Assembly (NCBI RefSeq): GCF_000472505.1
Contig: NZ_AWZR01000001.1
Span: 56,286-120,285, forward strand
Origin: Luteimonas sp. J29
GTDB lineage: Bacteria > Pseudomonadota > Gammaproteobacteria > Xanthomonadales > Xanthomonadaceae
Length of the DNA: 64,000 nucleotides
Reading direction: 5' to 3'
The position numbers and the translations under genes are program-made. Below the pieces are notes generated by a model, which did no database searches, was not told the DNA's origin, and saw nothing but the letters and a program-made list of their open reading frames with translations. Positions 9,292 to 17,984 of this stretch are shown in pieces. Position 1 is the stretch's first letter; each line of letters starts with the position of its first letter.

Positions 9292-11580
9292 CTAGGCGGC
9301 CGCCTGGTCCAGGCGCAACTCCTTGGCCGCCGCAACCATCGCCTCCAGGGCGGCCGTTGTCTCGGCCCAGCCGCGGGTCTTGAGTCCGCAGTCCGGGTTG
9401 ACCCAGATCTGGTCGACCGCGAGCACCGACGTGGCCTTGCGGAGCAGGTCGCCCATTTCATCGCGATCGGGAATGCGCGGGGAATGGATGTCGTAGATGC
9501 CCGGGCCGATGGCGTTGGGATAGCGGAACTGCGCGAACGCATCCAGCAGCTCCATCCGCGACCGCGAGGTTTCGATCGAGATCACGTCCGCGTCCATCGC
9601 GGCGACCGCTTCTATGATGTCGTTGAACTCCGAGTAGCACATGTGGGTGTGGATCTGCGTCCCATCGTCCACCGGCGAAGTCGTGATGCGGAAGCACTCC
9701 ACGGCCCATTCCAGATACGCGTCCCAGTCCTTGCGCAGCAGCGGCAGGCCCTCGCGCAGCGCGGGTTCGTCGACCTGGATGATGCCGATGCCGGCCGCCT
9801 CCAGGTCCGCCACCTCGTCGCGCAGCGCAATCGCGATCTGCCGGCATGTGTCCGCACGCGGCTGGTCGTCGCGCACGAACGACCACTGCAGCACGGTCAC
9901 CGGGCCGGTCAGCATGCCCTTCATCGGTCGTTGGGTCAGCGACTGGGCGTAGGTCGACCAGCGCACCGTCATCGGCGCGGGGCGCGACACGTCGCCATAG
10001 ATGATCGGCGGCTTCACGCAGCGCGAGCCGTAGCTCTGGACCCATCCGTTCCGGGTGAAGGCGAATCCTTCCAGCTGCTCGCCGAAATACTCGACCATGT
10101 CGTTGCGTTCGAACTCGCCATGCACCAGCACGTCGATGCCGATCTGCTCCTGTACCTGCACGCAGTGCGCGGTCTGCTGTTCGAGGAACTGGACGTACTG
10201 TGACTCGTCCAGCCGGCCGGCCCTGAACGCGGCGCGCGCCTTGCGCACCTCCGGGGTCTGCGGAAACGACCCGATCGTGGTGGTCGGAAACGCCGGCAAG
10301 CCATAGCGGCGCTGCTGGAGCGCGCTGCGCTGCGCATATGGGCTCTTGCGGCGCGCATCGTCCGGGGTGAGGGCCTCGACCCTCGCAGCGACCTCGGCCC
10401 GGTGGACGCGCCTGGACCGGCGGCGTTGCTGGAGACGCTCGCGTGCGAGCTCGAGGGTCGCGTTTGCCGATGCCAGGCCATTGAGCGCATCGGCCACCAC
10501 CCGAAGCTCGCCGATCTTCTCCTTGGCGAAGGCAAGCCAGCCGCGAAGTTCCGTCGCCAGTCCGGTTTCGAGGCTCGCGTCGATGGGCACGTGCAGCATC
10601 GAACACGAGGGCGCCACCTGCAGGCGCTCCTTGCCGAGGCGGTCGGCGGCGCTGCGCGCGAGCAGCACGGCCCGGTCGAGATCGGCGCGCCAGATGTTGC
10701 GACCGTCCACCAGCCCGAGCGAGAGCACGCAGTCCTCGCGCAGCGCACCGAGCACCGCATCCAGCTGTCCGGGCGCACGCACCAGGTCCACGTGCAGTCC
10801 CTGGGCCGGCAGGGATGCGGCCCACGGCAGGTTGTGCTCCAGCGTGCCGAAGTAGGTCGCCAGCAGCAGCTTCGGGCCGGCCGCATCGGCAAGCGTGTGA
10901 TAGGCCTCCTCGTATGCGCGCCGCTCCGCATCGCCGAGATCCAGCACCAGGCAGGGCTCGTCCAGCTGGACCCACTCCGCGCCGGCATCCCGGAGCTGGG
11001 CAAGCAGTTGCGCGTACGCCGGAAGCAGCGCCGGCAACAGGTCCAGGGCCTGGCTGCCGTCCACGCACTTGGACAACAGCAGGAAGCTCACCGGGCCCAG
11101 CAGCACCGGGCGTGCCCTGGCGCCGGCGTCGCGCGCTTCGATGAACTCCGCAAGCGGCTTGTCGCCACGCAGGCGGAACGACTGCCCGCGCTCCAGCTCC
11201 GGCACCAGGTAGTGGTAGTTCGTGTCGAACCACTTGGTCATCTCCAGCGCAGGCAGGTCGAGGCCGTCGTCCTGCCAGCCACGCGCCATCGAGAAGTAGC
11301 CGCGCAAGGGGTCCGCATCGAACAGGGGCCTGTAGCGTGCGGGAATGGCGTCGAACAGCACGGCCGTGTCCAGCACGTGGTCGTACAGGGAAAAATCGTT
11401 GCAGGGCACGACATCGGCGCCTGCGGCGTGCTGCAGCTGCCAGTGCCGCAGCCGGAGCGCCCTGGCCTGGTCGTGCAGCTGTCCGGCGGTTGAGTCGCCG
11501 CGCCAGTAGGCCTCGACGGCCTTCTTCAGTTCGCGTCGCAGGCCGATGCGGGGAAAGCCCAGATTGCATACGGTGGTCAT
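9292..11580 (-). CDS. metE: Cobalamin-independent methionine synthase
   Basis: A 762-residue protein that transfers the methyl group of 5-methyltetrahydropteroyltri-glutamate to homocysteine, the last step of methionine synthesis. It starts MTTVCNLGFPRIGLRRELKK (ATG 11580). The zinc ligands lie in the C-terminal barrel: IHTHMCYSEF (His and Cys), the Glu in SIETSRSRMELL, and the Cys in NPDCGLKTRGW. The length matches the family. The 570-base region upstream holds a cobalamin riboswitch and a 26-base dyad, so expression should fall when B12 is available. This implies that a B12-dependent MetH exists elsewhere in the genome. Confidence 0.97.
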   Translation of the reverse strand: MTTVCNLGFPRIGLRRELKKAVEAYWRGDSTAGQLHDQARALRLRHWQLQHAAGADVVPCNDFSLYDHVLDTAVLFDAIPARYRPLFDADPLRGYFSMARGWQDDGLDLPALEMTKWFDTNYHYLVPELERGQSFRLRGDKPLAEFIEARDAGARARPVLLGPVSFLLLSKCVDGSQALDLLPALLPAYAQLLAQLRDAGAEWVQLDEPCLVLDLGDAERRAYEEAYHTLADAAGPKLLLATYFGTLEHNLPWAASLPAQGLHVDLVRAPGQLDAVLGALREDCVLSLGLVDGRNIWRADLDRAVLLARSAADRLGKERLQVAPSCSMLHVPIDASLETGLATELRGWLAFAKEKIGELRVVADALNGLASANATLELARERLQQRRRSRRVHRAEVAARVEALTPDDARRKSPYAQRSALQQRRYGLPAFPTTTIGSFPQTPEVRKARAAFRAGRLDESQYVQFLEQQTAHCVQVQEQIGIDVLVHGEFERNDMVEYFGEQLEGFAFTRNGWVQSYGSRCVKPPIIYGDVSRPAPMTVRWSTYAQSLTQRPMKGMLTGPVTVLQWSFVRDDQPRADTCRQIAIALRDEVADLEAAGIGIIQVDEPALREGLPLLRKDWDAYLEWAVECFRITTSPVDDGTQIHTHMCYSEFNDIIEAVAAMDADVISIETSRSRMELLDAFAQFRYPNAIGPGIYDIHSPRIPDRDEMGDLLRKATSVLAVDQIWVNPDCGLKTRGWAETTAALEAMVAAAKELRLDQAAA

Positions 11581-11721
11581 GTACGTGTACTCCTCGGTTC
11601 GTGGTCGCCCCCTCGGGCGATGCGGAGCCGTGCGGACACACGCGAAGGCACGCGCCTTGGTTCGAAAGGCGCGACCTTCCCGCGCCTCCCACGGGCGCCA
11701 GGTCGACGGAGATCGCTCTCC

Positions 11722-11888
11722 GGCCGAGGCAGGTCTTCGGGCTCGTGGACGCAGGACGGGGTGCGTCCTCCCTACTGTTCGCCGCTTCCCGGGCAATGCC
11801 CAGTGCTTATGGCGAAGGTCGTTTCCACATACCGCTGCGGGGCAGCGCCGGCTTCGACCCGTGGGTCCTACCGGCTTCCCTTTCAAAC
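11722..11888 (-). promoter_or_regulatory. Cobalamin riboswitch upstream of metE
   Basis: Read on the minus strand, the conserved blocks come in the canonical order: GGGAAGCCGG (11880-11871), GCTGCCCCGCAGCGGTA (11846-11830), AGCACTGGG (11807-11799), GGGAAGCGGCGAA, and the B12 box GAAGACCTGCC (about 11738-11728). It ends about 140 bases before the metE start. Binding of adenosylcobalamin is expected to lower metE expression, by termination or by hiding the start region. No clear U-tract hairpin is visible in the following 140 bases, so translational control is the better guess. Confidence 0.93.
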
Positions 11889-11889
11889 A

Positions 11890-11915
11890 TATCGCTCTAT
11901 CAAGATAAAGCGATA
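11890..11915. promoter_or_regulatory. 26-base near-perfect dyad upstream of the metE riboswitch
   Basis: TATCGCT (11890-11896) and AGCGATA (11909-11915) form perfect 7-base arms; between them TATC-AA-GATA (11898-11907) is itself a dyad on the same axis. Only the outer spacer pair and the centre break the symmetry. It is AT-rich in a GC-rich setting and lies just before the riboswitch, where the metE promoter must be. It looks like an operator. ArsR-type methionine-cycle regulators (SahR/SamR class) use AT-rich palindromes near met genes, but the regulator here is a guess. Confidence 0.55.
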
Positions 11916-12149
11916 CGTACCTTGGCGGGCGGGACATTACGCCGGTCCAGGGGCGGGGTCAAGCGTCGGCGAGGCGGCTTCGGGCATCCTCCCGACGTCG
12001 GCCTCGCGGCTGGCGGAAGGGCCGCGGGAGATGTCGAGCTACGGCGGGCGTACCGGGCCAGGTGCCGGGATGCCGAGGCGATCGGATCGATCCGGCTGCA
12101 GGCGGCGGGCGCGCACCTGCATCGCCCCAGGGCATCCGGGAATGGCGGC

Positions 12150-13001
12150 TCAGCGGAACACGACCGTCCGGTGGCCGTTGAGCAGGATCCGGTGCTCCAC
12201 GTGCAGCCGCACCGCGCGCGCCAGTACCCGCGACTCGATGTCGCTGCCGATGCGGATCAGGGCGGCGGGCGTCATCGCGTGGTCCACGTGTGCCACGTCC
12301 TGCTCGATGATCGGGCCCTCGTCCAGGTCCGCGGTCACGTAGTGCGCGGTCGCGCCGATGATCTTGACCCCGCGCGCGTGCGCCTGGTGATAGGGCCGGG
12401 CGCCCTTGAAGCTGGGCAGGAAGCTGTGGTGGATGTTGATCGCGCGCCCGGCCAGCGCCTCGCACAGCTGCGGCGAAAGGATCTGCATGTAGCGCGCCAG
12501 CACCACCAGGTCGACCCGCTCACGCTCCACCAGATCCAGGAGCTGCCGCTCCTGCGCGGCGCGCGTGGCGGCGTCCACCGGCAGGTGGTGGAAGGGCACG
12601 CCGTAGGAGCCGGCCAGCTGGGCGTAGTCGGGATGGTTCGAGGCCACGCCCACGATGTCCGCGCGCAGCTGGCGGCTGTGGGTGCGGAACAGCAGGTCGT
12701 TGAGGCAGTGGCCCTGGCGGCTGACCAGTACCAGCAGGCGCGCGCGCCGGCGCACGTCGTGCATCGCCCAGTCCATCGCGTGCGCGGTCCCGACCGGCTC
12801 GAACGCGCTGCGCACCGCGTCGATGTCGCCACGGGCGGGCACGTCGAAATGCACGCGCAGGAAGAAGCGGCCCGACTCGGCATCGCCGAACTGCTGCGCG
12901 TCCAGGATGTTGCAGCCGTGCTCGAACAGCAGGCCGGACACGTGGTGGACGATGCCGGTGCGGTCCGGGCAGGACAGGGTCAGGACGTAATCGCGGGGCA
13001 T
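12150..13001 (-). CDS. purU: Formyltetrahydrofolate deformylase
   Basis: A 283-residue enzyme that hydrolyses 10-formyl-THF to THF and formate, balancing one-carbon pools. An N-terminal ACT domain (residues 1-80: YVLTLSCPDRTGIVHHVSGL) senses methionine or glycine in E. coli PurU. The C-terminal formyltransferase-like domain has the catalytic Asn-His-Asp set in INIHHSFLPSFKGARPYHQA and ATAHYVTADLDEGPI. The start is ATG 13001 (MPRDYVLTL); a TTG three codons upstream is not needed. It lies next to metE on the same strand, matching a folate/one-carbon link, but the 569-base gap makes separate transcription likely. Confidence 0.96.
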   Translation of the reverse strand: MPRDYVLTLSCPDRTGIVHHVSGLLFEHGCNILDAQQFGDAESGRFFLRVHFDVPARGDIDAVRSAFEPVGTAHAMDWAMHDVRRRARLLVLVSRQGHCLNDLLFRTHSRQLRADIVGVASNHPDYAQLAGSYGVPFHHLPVDAATRAAQERQLLDLVERERVDLVVLARYMQILSPQLCEALAGRAINIHHSFLPSFKGARPYHQAHARGVKIIGATAHYVTADLDEGPIIEQDVAHVDHAMTPAALIRIGSDIESRVLARAVRLHVEHRILLNGHRTVVFR

Positions 13002-13089
13002 TGCAGGCAACGGCAGGACGGCGCGCGACTATGTCATACGCCGCAGCGCAGCACGACCACCGTTTCCGGCGCAACCGATCCGGTCGCGC

Positions 13090-13416
13090 CTAGAAGTGTG
13101 CCGACACGGCCGCGGCGAGCTGCGCCGGCGACTGGAAGCCGGGCAGCCGCGCCACCTCCACGCCGTCGCGGAACAGGGCGAGCGTGGGCGTCTGGCGCAG
13201 GCCCAGCTCGCGGAAGAACGCCTCGCCCACCGTCTCCAGCCTGGCCCCGAGCAGGACCAGGCCGGCGGCCGCCGGTTCCCCGGCGAAGCGCTGCAGCGAC
13301 AGATCCAGCATCCGGCAGGCGGGGCAATCGTCCTTGTAGTAGTCCACCAGCAGGCGCGGATGGGCGGAGATGGCCGCCCGCCAGTCGTCAGGCGATGCGG
13401 CGTGCAGGGTCTGCAT
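13090..13416 (-). CDS. Thioredoxin-family protein
   Basis: A 108-residue single thioredoxin fold. The active site is CPAC (within YYKDDCPACRMLDL, about residues 30-33) in place of the usual CGPC. The cis-Pro loop is RQTPTLALF (about 77). There is no signal peptide, so it is cytoplasmic. Its start overlaps the end of the flavodoxin gene by 29 bases, and both follow nrdB on the same strand, so a role as a disulfide reductant for ribonucleotide reductase is a reasonable inference. It could equally be a general glutaredoxin-like protein. Confidence 0.85.
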   Translation of the reverse strand: MQTLHAASPDDWRAAISAHPRLLVDYYKDDCPACRMLDLSLQRFAGEPAAAGLVLLGARLETVGEAFFRELGLRQTPTLALFRDGVEVARLPGFQSPAQLAAAVSAHF

Positions 13417-13867
13417 GGGCAGGGCTCCCGAGGGTGTCGAGGACGTGGTCGGTCCATTGCGCGATCCGTTCGCTGTCGCGGCGACCGTGCGGCATCTGTT
13501 CGATCTCCAGGCGCGGATGCGGGGAATCGAAGAAGGCGGCGATGCGACGCACGGCGCCGCAGTAGTACTCCTGGCCCCACTGGGTCTCGCCGGTGCCGAA
13601 CACCGCGACCTGCCGGGGCTTGCCCACCGCCTGCACCAGCTGCGCGATGAAGCGTTTCATCTCCGCCGGCGTGCGCCCGCCGTTGTCCGACCAGGTGCCG
13701 AACAGGTACAGGTCGTGGCGCGGATCGGGGCCGGCGGCGGACAGCTCGTCGATGCCGGTTTCGATCCAGCTGACCTGGTGCCCGCGCGCGCGACAGCGGT
13801 CGCGCACGATCCGCGCCACGTCGCGGGTGTTGCCGCTGAGGGAGGTGAAGGCGATCAGGATGCGCAT
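13388..13867 (-). CDS. Flavodoxin
   Basis: A 159-residue flavodoxin. The FMN phosphate loop is TSLSGNTRDVA (about residues 8-18), a flavin-flanking loop is FGTWSDNGGRTP (about 57), and the other is FGTGETQWGQEYYCGAV (about 92). It is cytoplasmic, with no signal peptide. It lies between nrdB and a thioredoxin-like gene, all on one strand. NrdI, a small flavodoxin-like protein, activates class Ib reductases; this protein is longer than typical NrdI and is classified more safely as flavodoxin, but the context suggests a role in assembling or maintaining the NrdB cofactor. The ATG at 13867 gives the family N-terminus. Confidence 0.87.
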   Translation of the reverse strand: MRILIAFTSLSGNTRDVARIVRDRCRARGHQVSWIETGIDELSAAGPDPRHDLYLFGTWSDNGGRTPAEMKRFIAQLVQAVGKPRQVAVFGTGETQWGQEYYCGAVRRIAAFFDSPHPRLEIEQMPHGRRDSERIAQWTDHVLDTLGSPAHADPARRIA

Positions 13868-14063
13868 GCGCTGGGGCCGCACGCCGGTGCGGTTCCGCGA
13901 TGACCTGGAACGGAGCCGGGCCGCAGGAGCGCGCCTGCGCGCGAGGTGCTTCGCGACCAGGGTCGTGCCGAGGCGGAGAATGTGCCGCCCGGCGCGGCCT
14001 GCGCGCCAGGGCTGCCCGCTGCGCGGCGAACGGCAAGAGGCCAGCCGGGGCAACGGCGCCGGC

Positions 14064-15140
14064 TCACAGGTCGTCGAAGCCGTTGTCGAGGTTGGTCTTC
14101 TTGTACGACGCGTTGCGCATCTCGAAGAAATCGGTCTTGGTCTCGGTGAAGTTGTCGGCGTAGGCCTTGATCCACGGCATCACGTTGTCGGCGGTGTCCG
14201 GGTACAGGCTTTCGATGCCGAGCATCCCGGCCATCTTGTTGGCCCGGTACTTCACGTAGCGGATCATCTCGTCGATGTTGATGCCGTCGATGCCGTCGAG
14301 CACCTCGCCGGTCCACTGCACCTCCAGCTCCACCGCGTGCTCGAAGGCGCGGTGCACGTACTCGGTCAGCTCGTCGGTCTGCAGCTCCGCGTTCTCGCCG
14401 ACGATGGCGCGGATCACCTCGCTGATGAACTTGGTGTGGGCCAGCTCGTCGCGGTTGATGAAGCTGATGATCTTGCCGGTGCCGGCCATCCGGTTCTGGC
14501 GCACCAGGTTGTAGAAATAGGCGAAGCCGGAATAGAAATTGATGCCCTCCAGGATCGAGGACTGGATCAGCGCGCGCAGCAGGGTCTCGGCGGTCTTCTC
14601 GCGCATGAAGTCGTCGTAGGAGCCCATGATCGGCGCGTTGCGCCTGAGGATCGTGGGGTGGGTGCGGGCGATCTCGAAGATCCGCTTCTGGTTGGCCAGG
14701 TCGGTGATCGAGGCCAGCACGTAGCTGTAGCTCTCGTTGTGGATCACCTCCTGCTGGCCGATGATCGCCGCGTTGGCGTGCGCGGCCGGGTCGGTGATGT
14801 ACTCGGCCACGTTGTAGATGAAGCGCGTCTGCGGCGAGTCCAGCGTGGCCAGCAGGCCGATGATCGAATCGAAGGCGTTCTTCTCGCGCGCCGACAACTC
14901 GCCGTACTGGCGCGCGTCGCCCTTCATGTCGACCTCGTCCGGGATCCAGAAGTTGGTCGAGAGCTCCTTGTAGGCGCGGTAGAAGGACGGGTAGGGGATA
15001 TCGTTCCAGTTGAGGATGCCGGAGGTGCGGCCGTTGATGATCCCGGTGGATCGGTTGGGATGGCGCGGCTCCAGGATGCGGATGCGTTCGAGCGGCGTGG
15101 CGGTGCGGGGCGTGGCGGTCAGCGGTGCGGTGGCAGACAT
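14064..15140 (-). CDS. nrdB: Ribonucleoside-diphosphate reductase, beta subunit
   Basis: A 358-residue radical-generating subunit of class I ribonucleotide reductase. All six metal ligands can be placed: Asp in LATLDSPQTR, Glu and His in QQEVIHNESYSYV, Glu in SSILEGINFYSGF, and Glu and His in NRDELAHTKFI. The Tyr in NESYSY sits where the radical Tyr is expected. The C-terminus NGFDDL is the tail that docks on NrdA. I chose ATG 15140 (MSATAPL). ATG 15167 adds nine residues and is preceded by a GGAGG that comes from a palindromic repeat, so it cannot be excluded. Confidence 0.95.
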   Translation of the reverse strand: MSATAPLTATPRTATPLERIRILEPRHPNRSTGIINGRTSGILNWNDIPYPSFYRAYKELSTNFWIPDEVDMKGDARQYGELSAREKNAFDSIIGLLATLDSPQTRFIYNVAEYITDPAAHANAAIIGQQEVIHNESYSYVLASITDLANQKRIFEIARTHPTILRRNAPIMGSYDDFMREKTAETLLRALIQSSILEGINFYSGFAYFYNLVRQNRMAGTGKIISFINRDELAHTKFISEVIRAIVGENAELQTDELTEYVHRAFEHAVELEVQWTGEVLDGIDGINIDEMIRYVKYRANKMAGMLGIESLYPDTADNVMPWIKAYADNFTETKTDFFEMRNASYKKTNLDNGFDDL

Positions 15141-15170
15141 GGTGTCCGGTCCTCGATGTGGGTTCATGCT

Positions 15171-15280
15171 CCCTCCCCCGCGTGCGGGGGAGGGCTGGGG
15201 TGGGGGCGCGCGCCGCAGGAGCGAAAAGCGGGCCCCCATCCGGCCCTTCGGGCCGACTTCCCCCGCAGGGCGGGGGAAGC
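15171..15280. repeat. Inverted pair of GC-rich palindromic elements between nrdA and nrdB
   Basis: One element in plus orientation (15171-15206: CCTCCCCCG, CG, TGCGGGGGAGGG, then TGGGGTGGGGGC) and one in minus orientation (15230-15279: GGCCCCCATC, the small hairpin GGCCCTTCGGGCC, then CTTCCCCCGC-AGGG-CGGGGGAAG). They face away from each other around a 25-base centre. They fill most of the 150-base gap in the nrdAB operon and could affect how much nrdB message is made relative to nrdA. Confidence 0.75.
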
Positions 15281-15291
15281 GGGTCAGCGCG

Positions 15292-17808
15292 TCAACTCGA
15301 ACACCATTCGCACTCCGCGATATCGATATCGTTCGAGCGCACGTAGTAGGTGGTCTTCAGCCCTTCCCGCCACGCCGTCATGTGCAGATCCAGCAGGGTC
15401 GAGGCACGGATGGTGGAAGGCACGTAGAAGTTGAAGCTGATCGACTGGTCGATGTGGCGCTGGCGGCGCGCGTTCTGCCGCACCGAGGCGAACTGGTCCA
15501 GCTTCCACGCGCCCTTCTCGTAGTACGGCCAGGTCTCCAGCGACAGCCCGGGCGCGGCCACCGGACGCCGGTAGTCCTTCTTCTCCTCGTAGTAGAACGC
15601 CGAGTAGATCGGGTCGATCGACGCGGTACTGCCCGCGATCTGCGCGGTCGACATGTTGGGCGCCACCGCGAGCAGCCAGCCGTTGCGCAGGCCGTTGACC
15701 GCCACCTGGGCCGCCAGGTCCAGCCACGCCGGGCTGTTGTAGCCGCGCTCGCGGAAATAGGCGCCGGTATGCCAGTCGCTGCCGGCGAAAACCGGATAGG
15801 TGCCCTTCTCTTTCGCCAGCTCCATGCTCGCCTGCACCGCGAGGTAGTTGATGCGTTCGTACAGCGCATCGCTGAACTCCTCGGCCTCCGCCGAGTTCCA
15901 GTCGACGCCCTTGAGCGCCAGCAGGTGGTGCCAGCCGAAGGTGCCCAGGCCGATCGCGCGATACTTGCGATTGGTGATCGTGGCCTGCGGCACCGGCAGC
16001 TCGTTGAGGTCGATCACGTTGTCGAGCATGCGCACCTGGATCGGCACCAGGCGCTCGAGCACGTCGCTGATCAGGTCGCCCTGCCCCTCGGCCGCGACCA
16101 CCGCGCGCCCCAGGTTGATCGAGGACAGGTTGCAGACCACGAAATCGCCGGCTTGCCTGGTGGTGACGATCTGGTCGCCGGAGATGACCTCCCGGATCAT
16201 CCGGGTCGGGCCCTGGTTCTGCAGGATCTCGGTGCACAGGTTGGACGAGTAGACCATGCCGCAGTGCTTGTTCGGGTTCTTCCGGTTGACCTCGTCGCGG
16301 TAGAACATGAACGGGCTGCCGGTCTCCAGCTGCGACACCATGATTCGCTTGAAGATGTCGATCGCCTTGACCGTCTTGCGCGCGATGCGCTCGTCGTCCA
16401 CGACTTCCTGGTACTTGCGGCGGAAAGTGCCGTCGCCGCGCGCCTCGTCGTAGAAGTCCTGCAGGTACCAGCCCTTGATCCGCTTCACTTCGTACGGGTC
16501 GAACAGGTACCAGTCGCCGCGACGCTCGACGGCCTCCATGAACAGGTCGGGAATGCAGACCGCGGTGAACACGTCGTGCGCGCGCAGGCGCTGATCGCCG
16601 TTGTTGAGGCGCAGGTCGAGGAAGGCCTCGATGTCGCGGTGCCAGATGTCCAGGTACACCGCCACCGCGCCCTTGCGCTGGCCCAGCTGGTCCACCGAGA
16701 CGGCGGTGTTGTTGAGCTGCTTGATCCACGGCACCACGCCGCCGGAGGAGTTGGGCACCCCGCGGATCGGCGCACCGGCCGCGCGCACGTAGCCCAGGTA
16801 CGCACCCACGCCGCCGCCGCCCTTGGACACGCGGGCGATGTCGGTGTTGGAGTCGTAGATGCCCTGCAGGCTGTCCTCGACCGTGTCGATGAAGCAGCTC
16901 GACAGCTGGCCGCCCACCTTGCCCGCGTTCTGCAGGGTCGGCGTGGCCACGGTCATGTACAGGTTCGACAGCGCCCAGTAGGCCTCGCCGACCAGCTGCA
17001 TGCGCCGCTCGCGCCCGCCCTGTCCGGTGCCGCCCTCGTGCTGCATCAGGTACAGCGCGATGGTCAGCCAGCGCTCCTGCGGCAGCTCGTAGACGTTGCG
17101 CGCGTTGTCGGTGGCCAGGTAGCGCGTGGCCAGCAGGTACAGCCCGTTGTAGGTGAACAGCCGGTCGCGCCCGGGATCGATCATGCGCCCGGCCTGCTCC
17201 AGCTCTTCCTTGGAGTAGGCGCGCAGGATGTCGTTGGAGTAGATGTTGCGGTCGGCCAGGCTCTCCTGCAGGCCGACATAGGAGCCGTACTTCTGCGCCG
17301 CGTCGTAGAAGCGGTTGCGGCTGGCGCGCTTGTACAGCCGGTGCAGGTAGATGCGCGCGGCGAAGTGCTCCCACTCCGGCGCGGTCAGGTCCACGCGTGC
17401 CTCGGCCTCGCGGATCAGGTGGTCGACCAGGTCGTCGGCATTCACCGTCGCCTTGCGCTCGACGAAGCCGAACACGCTGCGCTTGTAGTCGGCCACGTCC
17501 AGCTGGGGGAACTCGGCGTGGATGGCGTCGATGCTGCGCTCGAGCCGGGCGCGGTCGAAGGGCAGGCGGCGGTTGCCGGCCTCCTTGGTGATCCAGGTAT
17601 CCACCGGTGCGTCCGGCTGCGCGGACCCCGTGGGGCGTTCGACCGGCGGTGGGGGGATCGCGTCGCAGGGGTTCGCGATGGATTGCAGGGGCGAGTGGCC
17701 GGTGGCGGGGCCGGCCGGCCCGGCGCCCGGCGCCGGCGGCGGAACAGGCGGCGACGGGCTTGCACTCGCGGCCGCGGGGGCGGCGCAGGTCGGGTCTGGG
17801 TGGGTCAT
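15292..17808 (-). CDS. nrdA: Ribonucleoside-diphosphate reductase, alpha subunit
   Basis: An 838-residue catalytic subunit that makes deoxyribonucleotides. An ATP-cone allosteric domain spans about residues 72-160 (WITKEAGNRRLPFDRARLER). Catalytic residues include the Cys of LSSCFIDTVEDS, the thiyl-radical Cys in FVVCNLSSINLGR, NLCTEI, and the C-terminal CEWC pair that passes electrons from thioredoxin. Unusually, about 70 Pro/Ala-rich residues precede the ATP cone. The start ATG 17808 has GGAGG close upstream. A cobalamin riboswitch and NrdR-like boxes lie upstream, so the gene is probably repressed when B12 lets a class II enzyme work. Confidence 0.95.
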   Translation of the reverse strand: MTHPDPTCAAPAAASASPSPPVPPPAPGAGPAGPATGHSPLQSIANPCDAIPPPPVERPTGSAQPDAPVDTWITKEAGNRRLPFDRARLERSIDAIHAEFPQLDVADYKRSVFGFVERKATVNADDLVDHLIREAEARVDLTAPEWEHFAARIYLHRLYKRASRNRFYDAAQKYGSYVGLQESLADRNIYSNDILRAYSKEELEQAGRMIDPGRDRLFTYNGLYLLATRYLATDNARNVYELPQERWLTIALYLMQHEGGTGQGGRERRMQLVGEAYWALSNLYMTVATPTLQNAGKVGGQLSSCFIDTVEDSLQGIYDSNTDIARVSKGGGGVGAYLGYVRAAGAPIRGVPNSSGGVVPWIKQLNNTAVSVDQLGQRKGAVAVYLDIWHRDIEAFLDLRLNNGDQRLRAHDVFTAVCIPDLFMEAVERRGDWYLFDPYEVKRIKGWYLQDFYDEARGDGTFRRKYQEVVDDERIARKTVKAIDIFKRIMVSQLETGSPFMFYRDEVNRKNPNKHCGMVYSSNLCTEILQNQGPTRMIREVISGDQIVTTRQAGDFVVCNLSSINLGRAVVAAEGQGDLISDVLERLVPIQVRMLDNVIDLNELPVPQATITNRKYRAIGLGTFGWHHLLALKGVDWNSAEAEEFSDALYERINYLAVQASMELAKEKGTYPVFAGSDWHTGAYFRERGYNSPAWLDLAAQVAVNGLRNGWLLAVAPNMSTAQIAGSTASIDPIYSAFYYEEKKDYRRPVAAPGLSLETWPYYEKGAWKLDQFASVRQNARRQRHIDQSISFNFYVPSTIRASTLLDLHMTAWREGLKTTYYVRSNDIDIAECEWCSS

Positions 17809-17984
17809 GCATCCTCCACGGGTGGCGCACGGCCGGCCTGTCCCTCGCAGGCGGGCATGGCGGCGGAGGCGGGGCGGGAAACGGCGTCGCGGGACGGTGG
17901 ACGCGTGCGCGTCCACGGACCTGCTCCACCGGCCATCTCCCCCCGGAGATTCCGCGGCCGGCACCGCGCGGCGTGCATGCGCGC

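Noticed and set aside
11959..12465. Extra gene between the metE riboswitch and purU
   Set aside because: The frame is Arg-rich, runs through purU antisense-like composition and has no start signal or family pattern.
15284..17929. 881-codon second frame along nrdA on the same strand
   Set aside because: It is a shifted reading of nrdA, Arg/Pro-rich, without motifs; the nrdA frame carries all reductase signatures.
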